Below are positions 1 to 8,307 of a stretch of DNA of 64,000 bases, in pieces. Numbering within the stretch: position 1 is the stretch's first letter; each line of letters opens with the position of its first letter. The position numbers and the translations under genes are program-made. The stretch covers positions 62,001 to 126,000 of the forward strand of contig NZ_JAJSOH010000003.1 in assembly GCF_021277265.1 (NCBI RefSeq). The letters run 5' to 3'. Under the pieces are notes generated by a model, which did no database searches, was not told where the DNA came from, and was given only the letters and a program-made list of their open reading frames with translations. The DNA is from Kineosporia rhizophila. Its GTDB lineage: Bacteria > Actinomycetota > Actinomycetes > Actinomycetales > Kineosporiaceae.

Positions 1-1
1 G

Positions 2-109
2 CCCCGCCTGGTCGAGGCCCTGACCCCAGGGGCTGAGCCGGCCTGCCTGGTGGGGGTGCTGCGCTCGGCCCTCGCGGTCAGGGAGTCAGGTCTCAGGAAG
101 TCAGATTGA
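2..109 (+). CDS. Possible 3' end of a gene cut by the window start
   Basis: An open frame runs from the window edge to a TGA at 107-109 and reads like ordinary high-GC coding sequence (PRLVEALTPG...). It would converge on and slightly overlap the 130-residue gene on the other strand. No domain can be recognised in 35 residues. It could also be chance in GC-rich DNA. Confidence 0.3.
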   Translation, partial: PRLVEALTPGAEPACLVGVLRSALAVRESGLRKSD

Positions 110-485
110 CGAAGCTGTCCTCGGGGGAGCAGGTGTCCCGGTCGTTCTCGCCGACGCTGAGCAGGCCCCACCACGAAAAGGTGGGCCCGTACGCAGCCAG
201 CACCTCACGCGGGAACTCGGCCACCAGTCGTCCATCGGTCATCTCCACCACCTGGCCGCAGTCCAGCTGGTGCCGGGGCTTGAACTGGTGGCGGTAGGTG
301 CGGGTCATGCCGTCGGGACTGCGCTCCACCGCCAGAAGGGCGTTCTGGTGCACGTCGGGCTGGGACTTGATCCACACGGCGAACCGCGTGGTCTGCTCGG
401 TGTCGAGTTCGCCGGACCAGCGGAACTCGGCCCGCACCGGGTCACCGGAGGTATCGAGCTTCACGTTGAAGGCCGGTTCAGTCAC
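93..485 (-). CDS. Hypothetical protein, 130 aa
   Basis: I do not recognise a family. The start is ATG at 485. The product is acidic and soluble, without a signal peptide or membrane segment. Alternating hydrophobic and charged stretches (AEFRWSGELD, RFAVWIKSQ, FSWWGLLSVGEN) suggest a small beta-rich fold. It lies 27 bp downstream of the c-di-GMP gene on the same strand and could be its distal operon partner. Function unknown. Confidence 0.6.
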   Translation of the reverse strand: MTEPAFNVKLDTSGDPVRAEFRWSGELDTEQTTRFAVWIKSQPDVHQNALLAVERSPDGMTRTYRHQFKPRHQLDCGQVVEMTDGRLVAEFPREVLAAYGPTFSWWGLLSVGENDRDTCSPEDSFVNLTS

Positions 486-512
486 GAAGGGTGAGTTTAG
501 CCATCCGGAGAG

Positions 513-2729
513 TCAGCGGCGCACCTGAATGGTGTTCATCGGCGCGGTGTCGGCGGGCCTGCGGGGCTGGCTGGGTTTGCCGATCACCGGGGTCGGGGAG
601 GTGGTCGGGTCCTTGACCGGGGACGGGTCGCCCTGGTTCGGAGCCGGCCGGGTGGTTCGCGGGGCGGTCACCTCGGAGGACGGGTGCAGGGGTTCCGGGG
701 TGGCGTAGAACCAGCCCTGGGCCACGTCGCAGCCGATCTCGCGGATCTGGGCGTCCTGCTCGGCCGTCTCCACCCCCTCGGCGGTCACCAGGAGGTCCAG
801 GCTGTGGGCGAGGTCGACCAGCGTCCTGAGGATCTGCTGGTCGATCGGCGACCACGGACGTCCTGACTTGGTGCTCTGCAGGAACGTCCCGGCCAGCTTG
901 AGCTCGTGCCAGGGCAGCCGGCGCAGCGCGGCCAGGTTGCTGTAGCCGGTGCCGAAGTCGTCCATCACCAGGCGCACGCCCATGTCGATCAGCGAGTCCA
1001 GCACCGCCACCGGCTCCGGGTCGTCCAGGTTCATCACCACGCTCTCGGTGATCTCCACCCGCAGCCGCGAGGGCTCCAGCTGGGCCTGGTCCAGGGTGCG
1101 CCGCACGTCGTCCAGCAGTTGCGGCGAGTACAGCTGCCGCACACTGACGTTGATGTTCACCGCGGGCCAGTCACTCACCGCCAGATCGGCGCAGGCCCGG
1201 TCCATCACCCAGCGCCCGATCGGCAGGATCGCGGCGTTCTCCTCGGCGATCCGGATGAACATATCCGGTGAGAGCGAGCCCATGGTCGGGTGTTTCCAGC
1301 GCAGCAGGGCCTCGACGCTGTGCAGGTCGCCGTCGCTGAGGCGGATCAGCGGCTGGTACACCAGGGCCAGCTCACCGCGCTCGACCAGACCCGGCAGCTG
1401 CATGGCGACCTGGAAGCGGGTCAGCTGACCGGCCTTACGCTGCGGGTCGTGCTCCACCACCCGCCCCTTGCCGGCCTCCTTGGCCGCGTGCAGGGCCAGG
1501 TCGGCCGCCTGCATGATCTCGGCCGAGTTCGCCCCGGCCGCAGCCAGTTCCACCACCCCGACACTGGCGCCCACCTGCACCGGCAGCTGCCCGGTGACCT
1601 TCAGCGGCTGCTTCAGGGCGGCCAGGAGGTCCTCGGCCACCTGCATCGGCGCCACGTCCCGCGAGCAGCCGGTGAGCAGGGCCACGAACTCGTCCCCGGC
1701 CAGCCGGGCGACGAACGCGCCGGAGGGCAGGGCGGCCTCGGAGAGCCGCTCGGCCACCGCGATCAGCACCCGGTCGCCGACGATGTGCCCGCGGGAGTCG
1801 TTGACGAACTTGAAGCCGTCCAGGTCGATGAACAGCACGGCGACCCGCTCGTCCGGGCCCGGGTCGGCCACCGCCCGGTCGAGGTGCTGCAGGAACAGCA
1901 CCCGGTTGGGCAGACCGGTGAGGGGGTCGTGGGTGGCCTCGTGCTGCAGCCGTTCCTGCAGCAGGCGGCGGTCGGTGATGTCCTCGACCACCGCCACCAT
2001 GAAGGCCGGGTTGTCGTCGGAGTCGCGGATCAGGCTGACGCTGAGGTTGGTCCAGATCCCCTCGCCGTCCTTGCGCACGAAGCGCTTCTCGGCCTTGAAC
2101 TCCTCCAGCACCCCGGAGGCGGTGTCGGCGTACTGCTGCCAGACCGCCGCTCCGTCCTCGGGGTGGATGTACTCCTGGATCTTCATGGCCCGCATCTCGT
2201 CCACCGTGAGGCCGAACATGTTCTGCAGGGAGGCGTTCACCTCGATGACGTTGCCCTCGATGTCGCCGACGGCGATGCCCACCGGGGCCTGGTCGACCAG
2301 CCGGCGCCAGCGCGCCTCCGACTCCGACAGCGCCCTGGCCACCTCGTCGCGGGCGGCCGAGGAGGCCTGGTGGATCGACTCCTGCTGGGTCAGCAGCCGC
2401 TGCTGCACGGCGGCCGCGTGCCCGGTGGCCAGTCCGCCCTGCATCCGCACGAGCTGCTGCTCGCGGTGCACGTCGCCGACGTCGGGCGCGTAGCGGGCCA
2501 GCACCATCAGCGCCTCGCCGATCGCCTTGGGCGCCGTGAGGTGGGCGTCGGCGAGCATCCGGCCGAGCCGGCGCCCCGCGGCCTGGGCATCGGCCGAGGG
2601 CGTCAGGCCCGCCATCGTCACCATGGTCAGCCGCTCGGCCAGGTGCGCGAACTCCTGCTCACTGGCCAGCGGGTCGCCGGCCTCGCGCAGGGCCTGCTCC
2701 CAGCCCGCGATGAGCTTCTTCTGGGTCAT
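513..2729 (-). CDS. PAS-GGDEF-EAL cyclic-di-GMP turnover protein
   Basis: This 738-residue cytoplasmic protein has about 135 residues of helical N-terminus, a PAS/PAC sensor (about 140-260), a GGDEF diguanylate cyclase domain (about 265-425) and an EAL phosphodiesterase domain (about 440-690). The cyclase signature reads AGDEF, a variant found in many active enzymes. The EAL domain keeps EALLRW, EITES, MDDFGTGYS, a lysine in ELKLAG and TAEGVET, so it is probably catalytic. The usual LKID motif is LKLA, which is odd. The Pro-rich C-terminal tail is probably disordered. The layout resembles the PAS-GGDEF-EAL proteins that control development in Streptomyces. Which activity dominates in vivo cannot be told. 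Confidence 0.93.
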   Translation of the reverse strand: MTQKKLIAGWEQALREAGDPLASEQEFAHLAERLTMVTMAGLTPSADAQAAGRRLGRMLADAHLTAPKAIGEALMVLARYAPDVGDVHREQQLVRMQGGLATGHAAAVQQRLLTQQESIHQASSAARDEVARALSESEARWRRLVDQAPVGIAVGDIEGNVIEVNASLQNMFGLTVDEMRAMKIQEYIHPEDGAAVWQQYADTASGVLEEFKAEKRFVRKDGEGIWTNLSVSLIRDSDDNPAFMVAVVEDITDRRLLQERLQHEATHDPLTGLPNRVLFLQHLDRAVADPGPDERVAVLFIDLDGFKFVNDSRGHIVGDRVLIAVAERLSEAALPSGAFVARLAGDEFVALLTGCSRDVAPMQVAEDLLAALKQPLKVTGQLPVQVGASVGVVELAAAGANSAEIMQAADLALHAAKEAGKGRVVEHDPQRKAGQLTRFQVAMQLPGLVERGELALVYQPLIRLSDGDLHSVEALLRWKHPTMGSLSPDMFIRIAEENAAILPIGRWVMDRACADLAVSDWPAVNINVSVRQLYSPQLLDDVRRTLDQAQLEPSRLRVEITESVVMNLDDPEPVAVLDSLIDMGVRLVMDDFGTGYSNLAALRRLPWHELKLAGTFLQSTKSGRPWSPIDQQILRTLVDLAHSLDLLVTAEGVETAEQDAQIREIGCDVAQGWFYATPEPLHPSSEVTAPRTTRPAPNQGDPSPVKDPTTSPTPVIGKPSQPRRPADTAPMNTIQVRR

Positions 2730-2753
2730 CAGGCCGTCTGCACGCTCAGCCGG

Positions 2754-3575
2754 TCAGGGCTTGCGGCCCACTCCGGCCCAGCCCGGGAACCGCTCGGCAT
2801 CCTTGGCCGAGATCTCCTCCTCCGGGTGCCAGAGGGCCAGTAGGGTCACGCCGGGCTCGACCAGTTCGTAGCCGGCGAAGAACGCCTCGACCTCACCGCG
2901 ACCGCGGTAATTCATCGTGCTGGTGGCCTTCTTGTACAGATCGCGCATACCCTCGGTCTGCTCGCTCGGGTGCAGCTCGTCGGTGGCGTGGCAGATCAGC
3001 AGGTAGCTGCCCGAGGCGCTCCAGTCGCGGTAGGTCGCGATCAGCTCGGCCGGCTTGGCCTCGTCCGGCACGAAGTGCAGCAGGGCGCACAGCAGTACCG
3101 CGGTCGGCTGGGTGGGGTCGAGCAGACCCAGCCCGTTCACCTCGTCCAGCAGCTCGCCGGGCTTGGTGAAGTCACCGGCCAGCACGGCGGCGTTGGTGTT
3201 GCCCTCCAGCAGCGAGCGGCTGTGGGCCACCGCCACCGGGTCGTTGTCGACGTAGACGACCTTGGCGTCGGGGGCGAGGTCCTGCGCCACCTGGTGCACG
3301 TTGCCCACGGTGGGGATGCCCGAGCCGATGTCCAGGAACTGCCGCACCCCCTGCTCGATCAGGTAGGTCACGCCGCGCCGCAGGAACGCCCGGTTCGCCT
3401 TCATGATCAGCGGGAGGTCGGGCCACCCGGCGATGGCCTTCTCGGCCATCTCCCGGTCCGGGCCGAAGTTGTGGAACCCGCCGAGGTAGTAGTCGTAGAC
3501 CCGGGAGACGCTGGGACGGCTGAGGTCGATGTCCTCGCCCACCCACTGCGGATTCGTCAAAGTCGGACCACCCAT
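2754..3575 (-). CDS. SAM-dependent methyltransferase, DUF574/Methyltransf_19 family
   Basis: A 273-residue class I methyltransferase of the large actinomycete family formerly called DUF574. The N-terminal block with RPSVSRVYDYYLGG and the glycine-rich SAM loop FLDIGSGIPT are diagnostic. Further Rossmann strands are visible (VVYVDNDPVAV, AVLLCALLHF). Substrates of the family are unknown; members often sit beside regulators or secondary-metabolism genes. ATG start at 3575. The gene lies 24 bp upstream of the GGDEF-EAL gene, so the two may be co-transcribed. Confidence 0.92.
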   Translation of the reverse strand: MGGPTLTNPQWVGEDIDLSRPSVSRVYDYYLGGFHNFGPDREMAEKAIAGWPDLPLIMKANRAFLRRGVTYLIEQGVRQFLDIGSGIPTVGNVHQVAQDLAPDAKVVYVDNDPVAVAHSRSLLEGNTNAAVLAGDFTKPGELLDEVNGLGLLDPTQPTAVLLCALLHFVPDEAKPAELIATYRDWSASGSYLLICHATDELHPSEQTEGMRDLYKKATSTMNYRGRGEVEAFFAGYELVEPGVTLLALWHPEEEISAKDAERFPGWAGVGRKP

Positions 3576-3601
3576 CAGCTCTGGCTACCGCGACCGGAGG
3601 G

Positions 3602-3622
3602 CCCGCCCGACGTCCGGGCGGG
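3602..3622 (-). terminator. GC-rich hairpin after the 186-aa gene
   Basis: CCCGCCCG and CGGGCGGG form a perfect 8-bp stem around a 5-nt loop. It lies downstream of the minus-strand gene ending at 3705 and 27 bp before the methyltransferase start. It probably ends the upstream transcript, but no clear U tract follows. Confidence 0.5.
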
Positions 3623-3704
3623 ACCGAAGCGCATTCGCTACCGGACGTTACCAGAACACCGTTAAGTGGCAGTTAGTTCTCCAAACGGGCGCAGCGGGCG
3701 CCTC

Positions 3705-4265
3705 TCAGGTGTCGAGCTCGGCCAGCATGGGCCCGAGCAGGTCGTTCAGTTCCCTCACCAGCACGCTCACGGCCCGCATGGCCAGGCCGGGCAGGTCGGG
3801 TCCGGGGGCCTCGGGGGCGGGTGGCAGGTCGGTCAGGGGGATCGGGGCGTCGATGAGGAGCAGTGGACGCACGTAGGGGAACCTGCTCATCTCTTCCGGA
3901 GAAGGCGTGAGGTACTGCCCGAGAACGGCCGGCCACCCCTGCCAGCCCCGGTCCTGCCCCCAGACCTGGGTCCGGGCCAGCGACTGGGGGAGGCCGGAGA
4001 CCAGCTGTACGCGGGCGGTCAGCGACCCGTCCCAGGTGTTGCGCTCGCAGGCCACGTCCAGCACCCGCCGATGGAAGCGCACGTACCCCGGGTCGAGGTA
4101 GGGCAACGTGGCCAGTTGCCAGGCGGTGCAGGCGAAACCGACCGGGGAGATGTCGCCCCAGTGCTCCGAGAACACGGCCTCGAGCGCCCGCACGTGCGCG
4201 GCGTAGCGCTCGCCGTGCTCCCGGTCGTACTGGTGGTCGATCCAGGCCAGGCTCGGCGTCGGCAT
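3705..4265 (-). CDS. Hypothetical protein, 186 aa
   Basis: I do not recognise the family. The start is ATG at 4265. The protein is soluble with no signal peptide. The first half is rich in aromatic and histidine residues (WIDHQYDREHGERYAAHV). The end has a Pro-rich linker and a hydrophobic amphipathic helix. It sits 42 bp downstream of the DUF397 gene on the same strand, so the pair may form a small operon. Codon usage is like its neighbours, which supports a real gene. Confidence 0.65.
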   Translation of the reverse strand: MPTPSLAWIDHQYDREHGERYAAHVRALEAVFSEHWGDISPVGFACTAWQLATLPYLDPGYVRFHRRVLDVACERNTWDGSLTARVQLVSGLPQSLARTQVWGQDRGWQGWPAVLGQYLTPSPEEMSRFPYVRPLLLIDAPIPLTDLPPAPEAPGPDLPGLAMRAVSVLVRELNDLLGPMLAELDT

Positions 4266-4307
4266 GGCGGCACAGCGTAGTGCTTTGCTGACAGCCGCCG
4301 GACCTGG

Positions 4308-4520
4308 TCAGGATCGGAGGGCCGAGCCGAGGTGATCGAACTCGCCGTTGCGCGCCCCCTGCAGCCAGGCGGCGGCGCAGCCGGGGGAGAGGCGCAGGGC
4401 GGGGCCCTCGGGATGCTTGGAGTCACGAACTTCGGGGCACCCGGCCTGCCGACGCATCTGCACACAGGCGCCGTTCGGGTTGGAGGCGCTCGCCTTGATC
4501 CAGGGGGTCTCGCTCACCAT
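4308..4520 (-). CDS. DUF397 domain protein, 70 aa
   Basis: Small actinobacterial DUF397 protein. The family pattern is clear: WIKASASNPNGACVQM near the N-terminus, VRDSKHPEGPALRLSP in the middle and ARNGEFD at the end. Genes of this family usually sit beside a helix-turn-helix (XRE) regulator and are linked to developmental regulation. Here no XRE gene is adjacent, so this is an orphan copy. ATG start at 4520. Confidence 0.88.
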   Translation of the reverse strand: MVSETPWIKASASNPNGACVQMRRQAGCPEVRDSKHPEGPALRLSPGCAAAWLQGARNGEFDHLGSALRS

Positions 4521-4624
4521 CGGTCACTCCTTGCGGACGTCGCCTTCGACGGTGATCTGATGGTGCGGGCGAGGCCGTGCCCGGCGGGCGGAGACCACCG
4601 AATCTGCCCCTAAGGGCAGAGAAG

Positions 4625-5527
4625 TCACGTCAGCGGGAACGTCACTCCGGTGAGTTCCTCGGAGACGGTCCACAGGCGCTGCTGGGTGGCCTGGTCGTGC
4701 GATTCGGGGCTGGAGGAGACGAGCTCGGGGTAGCCCCGGATCTCGCGTCGGCCACCGGGGCCGTAGTACTGGCCACCGATGACGGCCGGATCGGTGGCGG
4801 CCCGCAGCGTGGGCAGGGCGCCCATCTCGGGCTTCTGGGTCAGCAGGGGGGCCAGCAGGTTGAGGGGGCCCCGGATGGCGGCGGGGATGCTGCGGGCCAG
4901 TTCGGTGTTGGCGACGCCGGGGTGCGCGGCCACCGCGATCGTCGTGCCGTGCTGAGCGAGTCGGCGCTGCAGCTCGTAGGTGAACATCAGGTTGGCGAGC
5001 TTGGCCTGGCCGTAGGCGCCGACGCGGCTGTACGAGCGCTCCCACTGCAGGTCGTCGAAGTGGATGGCGGCCTGGATGCGGTGGCCGGTGCTGCTGACCG
5101 TGACCACCCGGGAGCCGGGGACCGGCAGGAGCCGGTCCAGCAGCAGCCCGGTCAGGGCGAAGTGGCCGAGGTGGTTGGTGCCGAACTGCAGCTCGAAGCC
5201 GTCGGCGGTGGTCTGCCTCGGGGTGTGCATGACGCCGGCGTTGTTGATCAGAAGGTCGATGCGGGGATGGGTGGCCCGGAGCTCGGCCGCCGCCGACCGC
5301 ACCGATTCCAGGGAGGTGAGGTCGAGCGCCTGCACCGTGACGTCACCGCTGATCCGGGCGGCCGCCTGCCGGCCCTTCTCGACGTTGCGCACGGCCAGGA
5401 CGACCGAGGCGCCTCGTTCGGCCAGCATGCGGGCGGTCTCGAAGCCCAGCCCGGTATTGGCTCCGGTGATGACCGCCGTCCGGCCGCGCTGGTCGGGGAT
5501 GTCCTGCTGGGTCCACGAAGTACTCAT
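4625..5527 (-). CDS. Short-chain dehydrogenase/reductase
   Basis: A 300-residue classical-to-extended SDR of the retinol dehydrogenase or protochlorophyllide reductase-like group. It has the nucleotide-binding [11 protein letters not shown], the NNAGVM structural motif, a catalytic Ser in VSSTGH and the YxxxK pair in AYGQAKLAN, followed by [14 protein letters not shown] after the second strand suggests preference for NADPH. The substrate is unknown. The divergent TetR gene and the repeated palindrome between them suggest that TetR represses this gene until an inducer appears. Confidence 0.92.
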   Translation of the reverse strand: MSTSWTQQDIPDQRGRTAVITGANTGLGFETARMLAERGASVVLAVRNVEKGRQAAARISGDVTVQALDLTSLESVRSAAAELRATHPRIDLLINNAGVMHTPRQTTADGFELQFGTNHLGHFALTGLLLDRLLPVPGSRVVTVSSTGHRIQAAIHFDDLQWERSYSRVGAYGQAKLANLMFTYELQRRLAQHGTTIAVAAHPGVANTELARSIPAAIRGPLNLLAPLLTQKPEMGALPTLRAATDPAVIGGQYYGPGGRREIRGYPELVSSSPESHDQATQQRLWTVSEELTGVTFPLT

Positions 5528-5543
5528 GACTCACTCCTAAGAA

Positions 5544-5610
5544 ACCGACGGTCTGTTACGTGACCAACTTAAGGTACCGCCGGTCTGATGTCAAAAGACC
5601 GTCGGTCTTT
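5544..5610. promoter_or_regulatory. Triple TetR operator in the SDR-tetR intergenic region
   Basis: Three copies of ACCGNCGGTCT occur at 5544-5554, 5576-5586 and 5598-5608. The last is embedded in a perfect palindrome AAAGACCG-T-CGGTCTTT at 5594-5610. Each copy is itself a near-palindrome centred on N. This is what is expected for a self-regulating TetR protein controlling both divergent genes. The copies are spaced 32 and 22 bp apart, roughly three and two helical turns. Confidence 0.8.
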
Positions 5611-5626
5611 AAGTTAGGCTGGCGAT

Positions 5627-6292
5627 GTGACATTCCAGCGGGCGCGCAGCGAGGAGCAGCGGCAGATCCGGCGGCGGGCGATTCTGGACACGGCGGTCGC
5701 CATGCTCGGCGAGATGCCGGTCGCCGAGCTGACTCTCAACGAGCTCAGTCGTCGGGTGGGCCTGGCCAAGTCGAACGTCCTGCGGTACTTCGAGTCACGC
5801 GAGGCGGTGCTGCTCGAGCTGCTGGACCACTTCACCGGGGTCTGGCTCGGGGGGCTCGCCCAGGAGCTGGAGGCCGGCATCGAGCCGGACGCGTCCCTGG
5901 AGGCCCGGGCCCGGCAACTGGCCGAGATCCTCAGCCGGTCCCTGGCGGGCCAGGAAGTGCTGTGCGACCTCGCAGGGGCGCAGGGCGGCGTTCTGGAGCA
6001 CAACGTCTCGCCCGAGGTGCTCAGGCAGCACAAGCGCTCCTCCCTGGGCCGGGTCACCGACATGGCCGAACTCCTGAACCGGTACCTGCCCGAACTCGGC
6101 GACGACGCGCAGCTGTTCTGCCTGATGAGCCTGATCTCGGCGGGCGCCCTGGCGACGTACGTCCCACCGCCGCCCAACCTGCTCGCGGTCTATGCGCAGG
6201 AACCGGATCTGGGCCGGTTCAACCTGAACCTGCAGGACGCCCTGCGGTTCACCTTCACCTCGGCGCTCGTAGGAGTGCTGCCGCGGGCCTGA
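5627..6292 (+). CDS. TetR-family transcriptional regulator
   Basis: A 221-residue TetR repressor. The N-terminal helix-turn-helix (about residues 15-62) reads AILDTAVAMLGE, then LTLNELSRRVGLAKSNVLRYF, ending in ESREAVLLELL. The C-terminal all-helical ligand and dimer domain resembles TetR_C_17-type domains. The start is GTG at 5627; no strong ribosome-binding site is visible and the operator lies just upstream. It probably represses the divergent SDR gene and itself. Ligand unknown. Confidence 0.92.
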   Translation: MTFQRARSEEQRQIRRRAILDTAVAMLGEMPVAELTLNELSRRVGLAKSNVLRYFESREAVLLELLDHFTGVWLGGLAQELEAGIEPDASLEARARQLAEILSRSLAGQEVLCDLAGAQGGVLEHNVSPEVLRQHKRSSLGRVTDMAELLNRYLPELGDDAQLFCLMSLISAGALATYVPPPPNLLAVYAQEPDLGRFNLNLQDALRFTFTSALVGVLPRA

Positions 6293-6300
6293 ACTGGAGT

Positions 6301-6590
6301 CCTCGGCGCCCAGATCTCCGTGACGAACAGATCGTGCTGCCGCAAACGTCCTCTGGCGTCGGGCTTCTCGACCTGGACCGGCTGGCTGAAGGTGAGCCGA
6401 CCTCGACCTGGCCAACCTGCTCGTGCACCTGGAACTACTGGCGCGGCAGGGCAGGCTGTTCTCGAGGCGTACGCGCCGACGGCGGAAACGCAGCCCCGTC
6501 TGGGCACTTACGCGCAGCTGACACGGCTCCGGCCGACGGCCGCCTACTCTTTCCGGCCGACCAGCCCGAAGCCGCGTCACTGCTGCTGAG
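6301..6590 (+). pseudogene. Remnant of an aminoglycoside-phosphotransferase-like gene
   Basis: Three reading frames in succession keep the C-terminal part of an APH-family kinase. Frame 1 gives RPDLRDEQIVLP and GVGLLDLDRLAEGEP (6304-6399), corresponding to the catalytic loop and the metal-binding LLDLDR. Frame 3 gives DLANLLVHLELLARQG (from 6405). Frame 2 gives AVLEAYAPTAETQPRLGTY and a final RPTAAYSFRP, ending at TGA 6588-6590. The catalytic His is replaced (RPDL) and the N-terminal half is absent. At least two frameshifts are needed. This is an inactive relic lying between tetR and metI. Confidence 0.65.
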
Positions 6591-6601
6591 TGACCTCTGT
6601 T

Positions 6602-7255
6602 CTAGCGCCGCAGCGCCTTCCGGGCCAGGAAGTTCCCGAGGAACTGACCGGCCTGCACGATCAGGATCATCACGGCCACGCTGATGTACACGACCGGCCA
6701 GTCGTAACGTTGCGAGCCGTAGGTGATCGCGAAGTCACCGATGCCGCCACCGCCGAACAGTCCGGCCTGGGCCGACATGTCCACGATGGCCACGAAGATG
6801 AACGTGTAGCCCAGGATCAGCGGGCCCAGCGCCTCGGGCACCAGCACGGTCAGCAGGATGCTGATCGGCCGCGCCCCGGCGGCCCGGGCCGCCTCGATCA
6901 CGCCCGGGTTCACCGTGAGCAGGTTCTGCTCCACGATCCGGCTGACCGCGAAGGCCGCCGAGAGCGACAGCGCGAACGTCACTGCGTTGGTGCCGATCGT
7001 GGTGCCGATCGAGGCCAGCATCAGCGGCTGGATCGCCACCAGGAAGATCACGAACGGGATCGGCCGCACGATGTTCAGCGCGATGTTCAGCAGGATGAAC
7101 ACCGGGCGGTTGGCCATCAGGTTGCCCGGCCGGGTGGCGTAGAGCACCAGACCCAGCGCCAGACCGAGCAGACCACCGACGATCACCGAGATCGAGACGA
7201 TGAAGAAGGTCTGGCCGATGGCGGTCTGGAAGACCTCCCAGTTGTACTCGCTCAC
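6602..7255 (-). CDS. metI: Methionine ABC transporter permease
   Basis: A 217-residue inner-membrane permease of the MetI family with about five hydrophobic segments, matching the usual length. The coupling loop around AARAAGARPISILLTVLVPEALGPL is typical. It pairs with the ATPase encoded just upstream; the GTG start at 7255 overlaps the metN stop by 4 bp, so translation is coupled. The product would form the membrane channel for D- and L-methionine import. In this sulfur-rich neighbourhood, methionine uptake fits. Confidence 0.92.
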   Translation of the reverse strand: MSEYNWEVFQTAIGQTFFIVSISVIVGGLLGLALGLVLYATRPGNLMANRPVFILLNIALNIVRPIPFVIFLVAIQPLMLASIGTTIGTNAVTFALSLSAAFAVSRIVEQNLLTVNPGVIEAARAAGARPISILLTVLVPEALGPLILGYTFIFVAIVDMSAQAGLFGGGGIGDFAITYGSQRYDWPVVYISVAVMILIVQAGQFLGNFLARKALRR

Positions 7256-8307
7256 GCGGCGGCCTCCTCGTGCTCGTCGATCACGAAGTCGTCGGCCTTC
7301 AGCGCGCTCAGGGCGGCGTCGACCGAGGCGTCGGCCCCGCTGAGCGCGAAGGTCAGGCTGCCCACCGGGCGCTCCTGCAGTTCGCTGATCCCGCCGAACA
7401 CGATCTGCGCGCTGACGTCCCGTTCCAGGAACGCCGAGGACAGCGTGGTCTGGAAACCGGGCCGGTCCTGCACCCGGACGGTGACCAGCCGGCCCGGGTG
7501 CGAGGCCCGCAGCCGGCGCAGGGTGTCGGGCGAGGGCCGGTCGCGCAGCGTGCTGCTGACGAACCGCGCGGCCTCCGGCGTCTTCGGGTCGTTGAAGATG
7601 TCGTAGGCCGAGCCGCTCTCGATCACCAGGCCCCTGTCGATCACCGCCACCCGGTCGGCGATGCTGCGGATCACGTCCATCTCGTGGGTGATGATCACGA
7701 TCGTGATCCCCAGCTCGCGGTTCACCTGGCGCAGCAGGTTCAGCACGTCCTGGGTGGTCTCCGGGTCCAGCGCGCTGGTGGCCTCGTCGGCCAGCAGCAG
7801 CGAGGGATCGGTGGCCAGGGCCCGGGCGATGCCGACGCGCTGCTGCTGCCCGCCGGACAGCTGCTCCGGGTGGTCGTGGGCGCGCGCCAGCAGGCCCACG
7901 AAGTCGAGCAGCTTGGCCACCTTGGCGTCGCGCTCGGCCTTGGGCACACCGGCCACCTTGAGCGGGTAGGCCACGTTGCCGGCCACCGTGCGCGAGCGGA
8001 ACAGGTTGAACTGCTGGAAGATCATGCCGATGTCGCGGCGGACCTCCCGCAGCTCGCTCTCGCGCAGGCCGCTGACCGTGCGGCCACCCACCGTGAGCCG
8101 GCCCGAGGTGACCGGCTCCAGGCCGTTGATCAGCCGGACCAGGGTGCTCTTGCCCGCCCCGGACTGGCCGATGATGCCGAAGATCTCACCCTTGGCGACC
8201 TCGAGGTCGACCCCGCGCAGGACCTCCTGCGCGGGGTCCTGGCGACGCTTACCGGGGAAGGTCTTCGTCACACCCTCGAGGCGGACATGAACCTCACTTG
8301 GCGGCAC
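7252..8307 (-). CDS. metN: Methionine ABC transporter ATP-binding protein with NIL domain
   Basis: About 351 residues. The ATPase domain has Walker A GQSGAGKST, signature LSGGQQQR and Walker B LLLADEATSALD. A C-terminal NIL domain (about residues 270-350) is the methionine-sensing domain that causes trans-inhibition in MetN. I place the start at GTG 8307, preceded by GAGGAA on the minus strand and overlapping the end of metQ; the longer upstream reading is out-of-frame metQ sequence. It is the motor for MetI and MetQ. Confidence 0.92.
   Translation of the reverse strand: MPPSEVHVRLEGVTKTFPGKRRQDPAQEVLRGVDLEVAKGEIFGIIGQSGAGKSTLVRLINGLEPVTSGRLTVGGRTVSGLRESELREVRRDIGMIFQQFNLFRSRTVAGNVAYPLKVAGVPKAERDAKVAKLLDFVGLLARAHDHPEQLSGGQQQRVGIARALATDPSLLLADEATSALDPETTQDVLNLLRQVNRELGITIVIITHEMDVIRSIADRVAVIDRGLVIESGSAYDIFNDPKTPEAARFVSSTLRDRPSPDTLRRLRASHPGRLVTVRVQDRPGFQTTLSSAFLERDVSAQIVFGGISELQERPVGSLTFALSGADASVDAALSALKADDFVIDEHEEAAA

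Noticed and set aside
22..92. Hairpin-like GGGG/CCCC stretches at the window start
   Set aside because: Short GC-rich complementarity expected by chance; no clear stem-loop.
1290..2843. 517-codon plus-strand open frame opposite the GGDEF-EAL gene
   Set aside because: It is a GC-skew shadow: His/Gln/Gly/Val-rich composition with no domain, while the minus strand has three clear domains.
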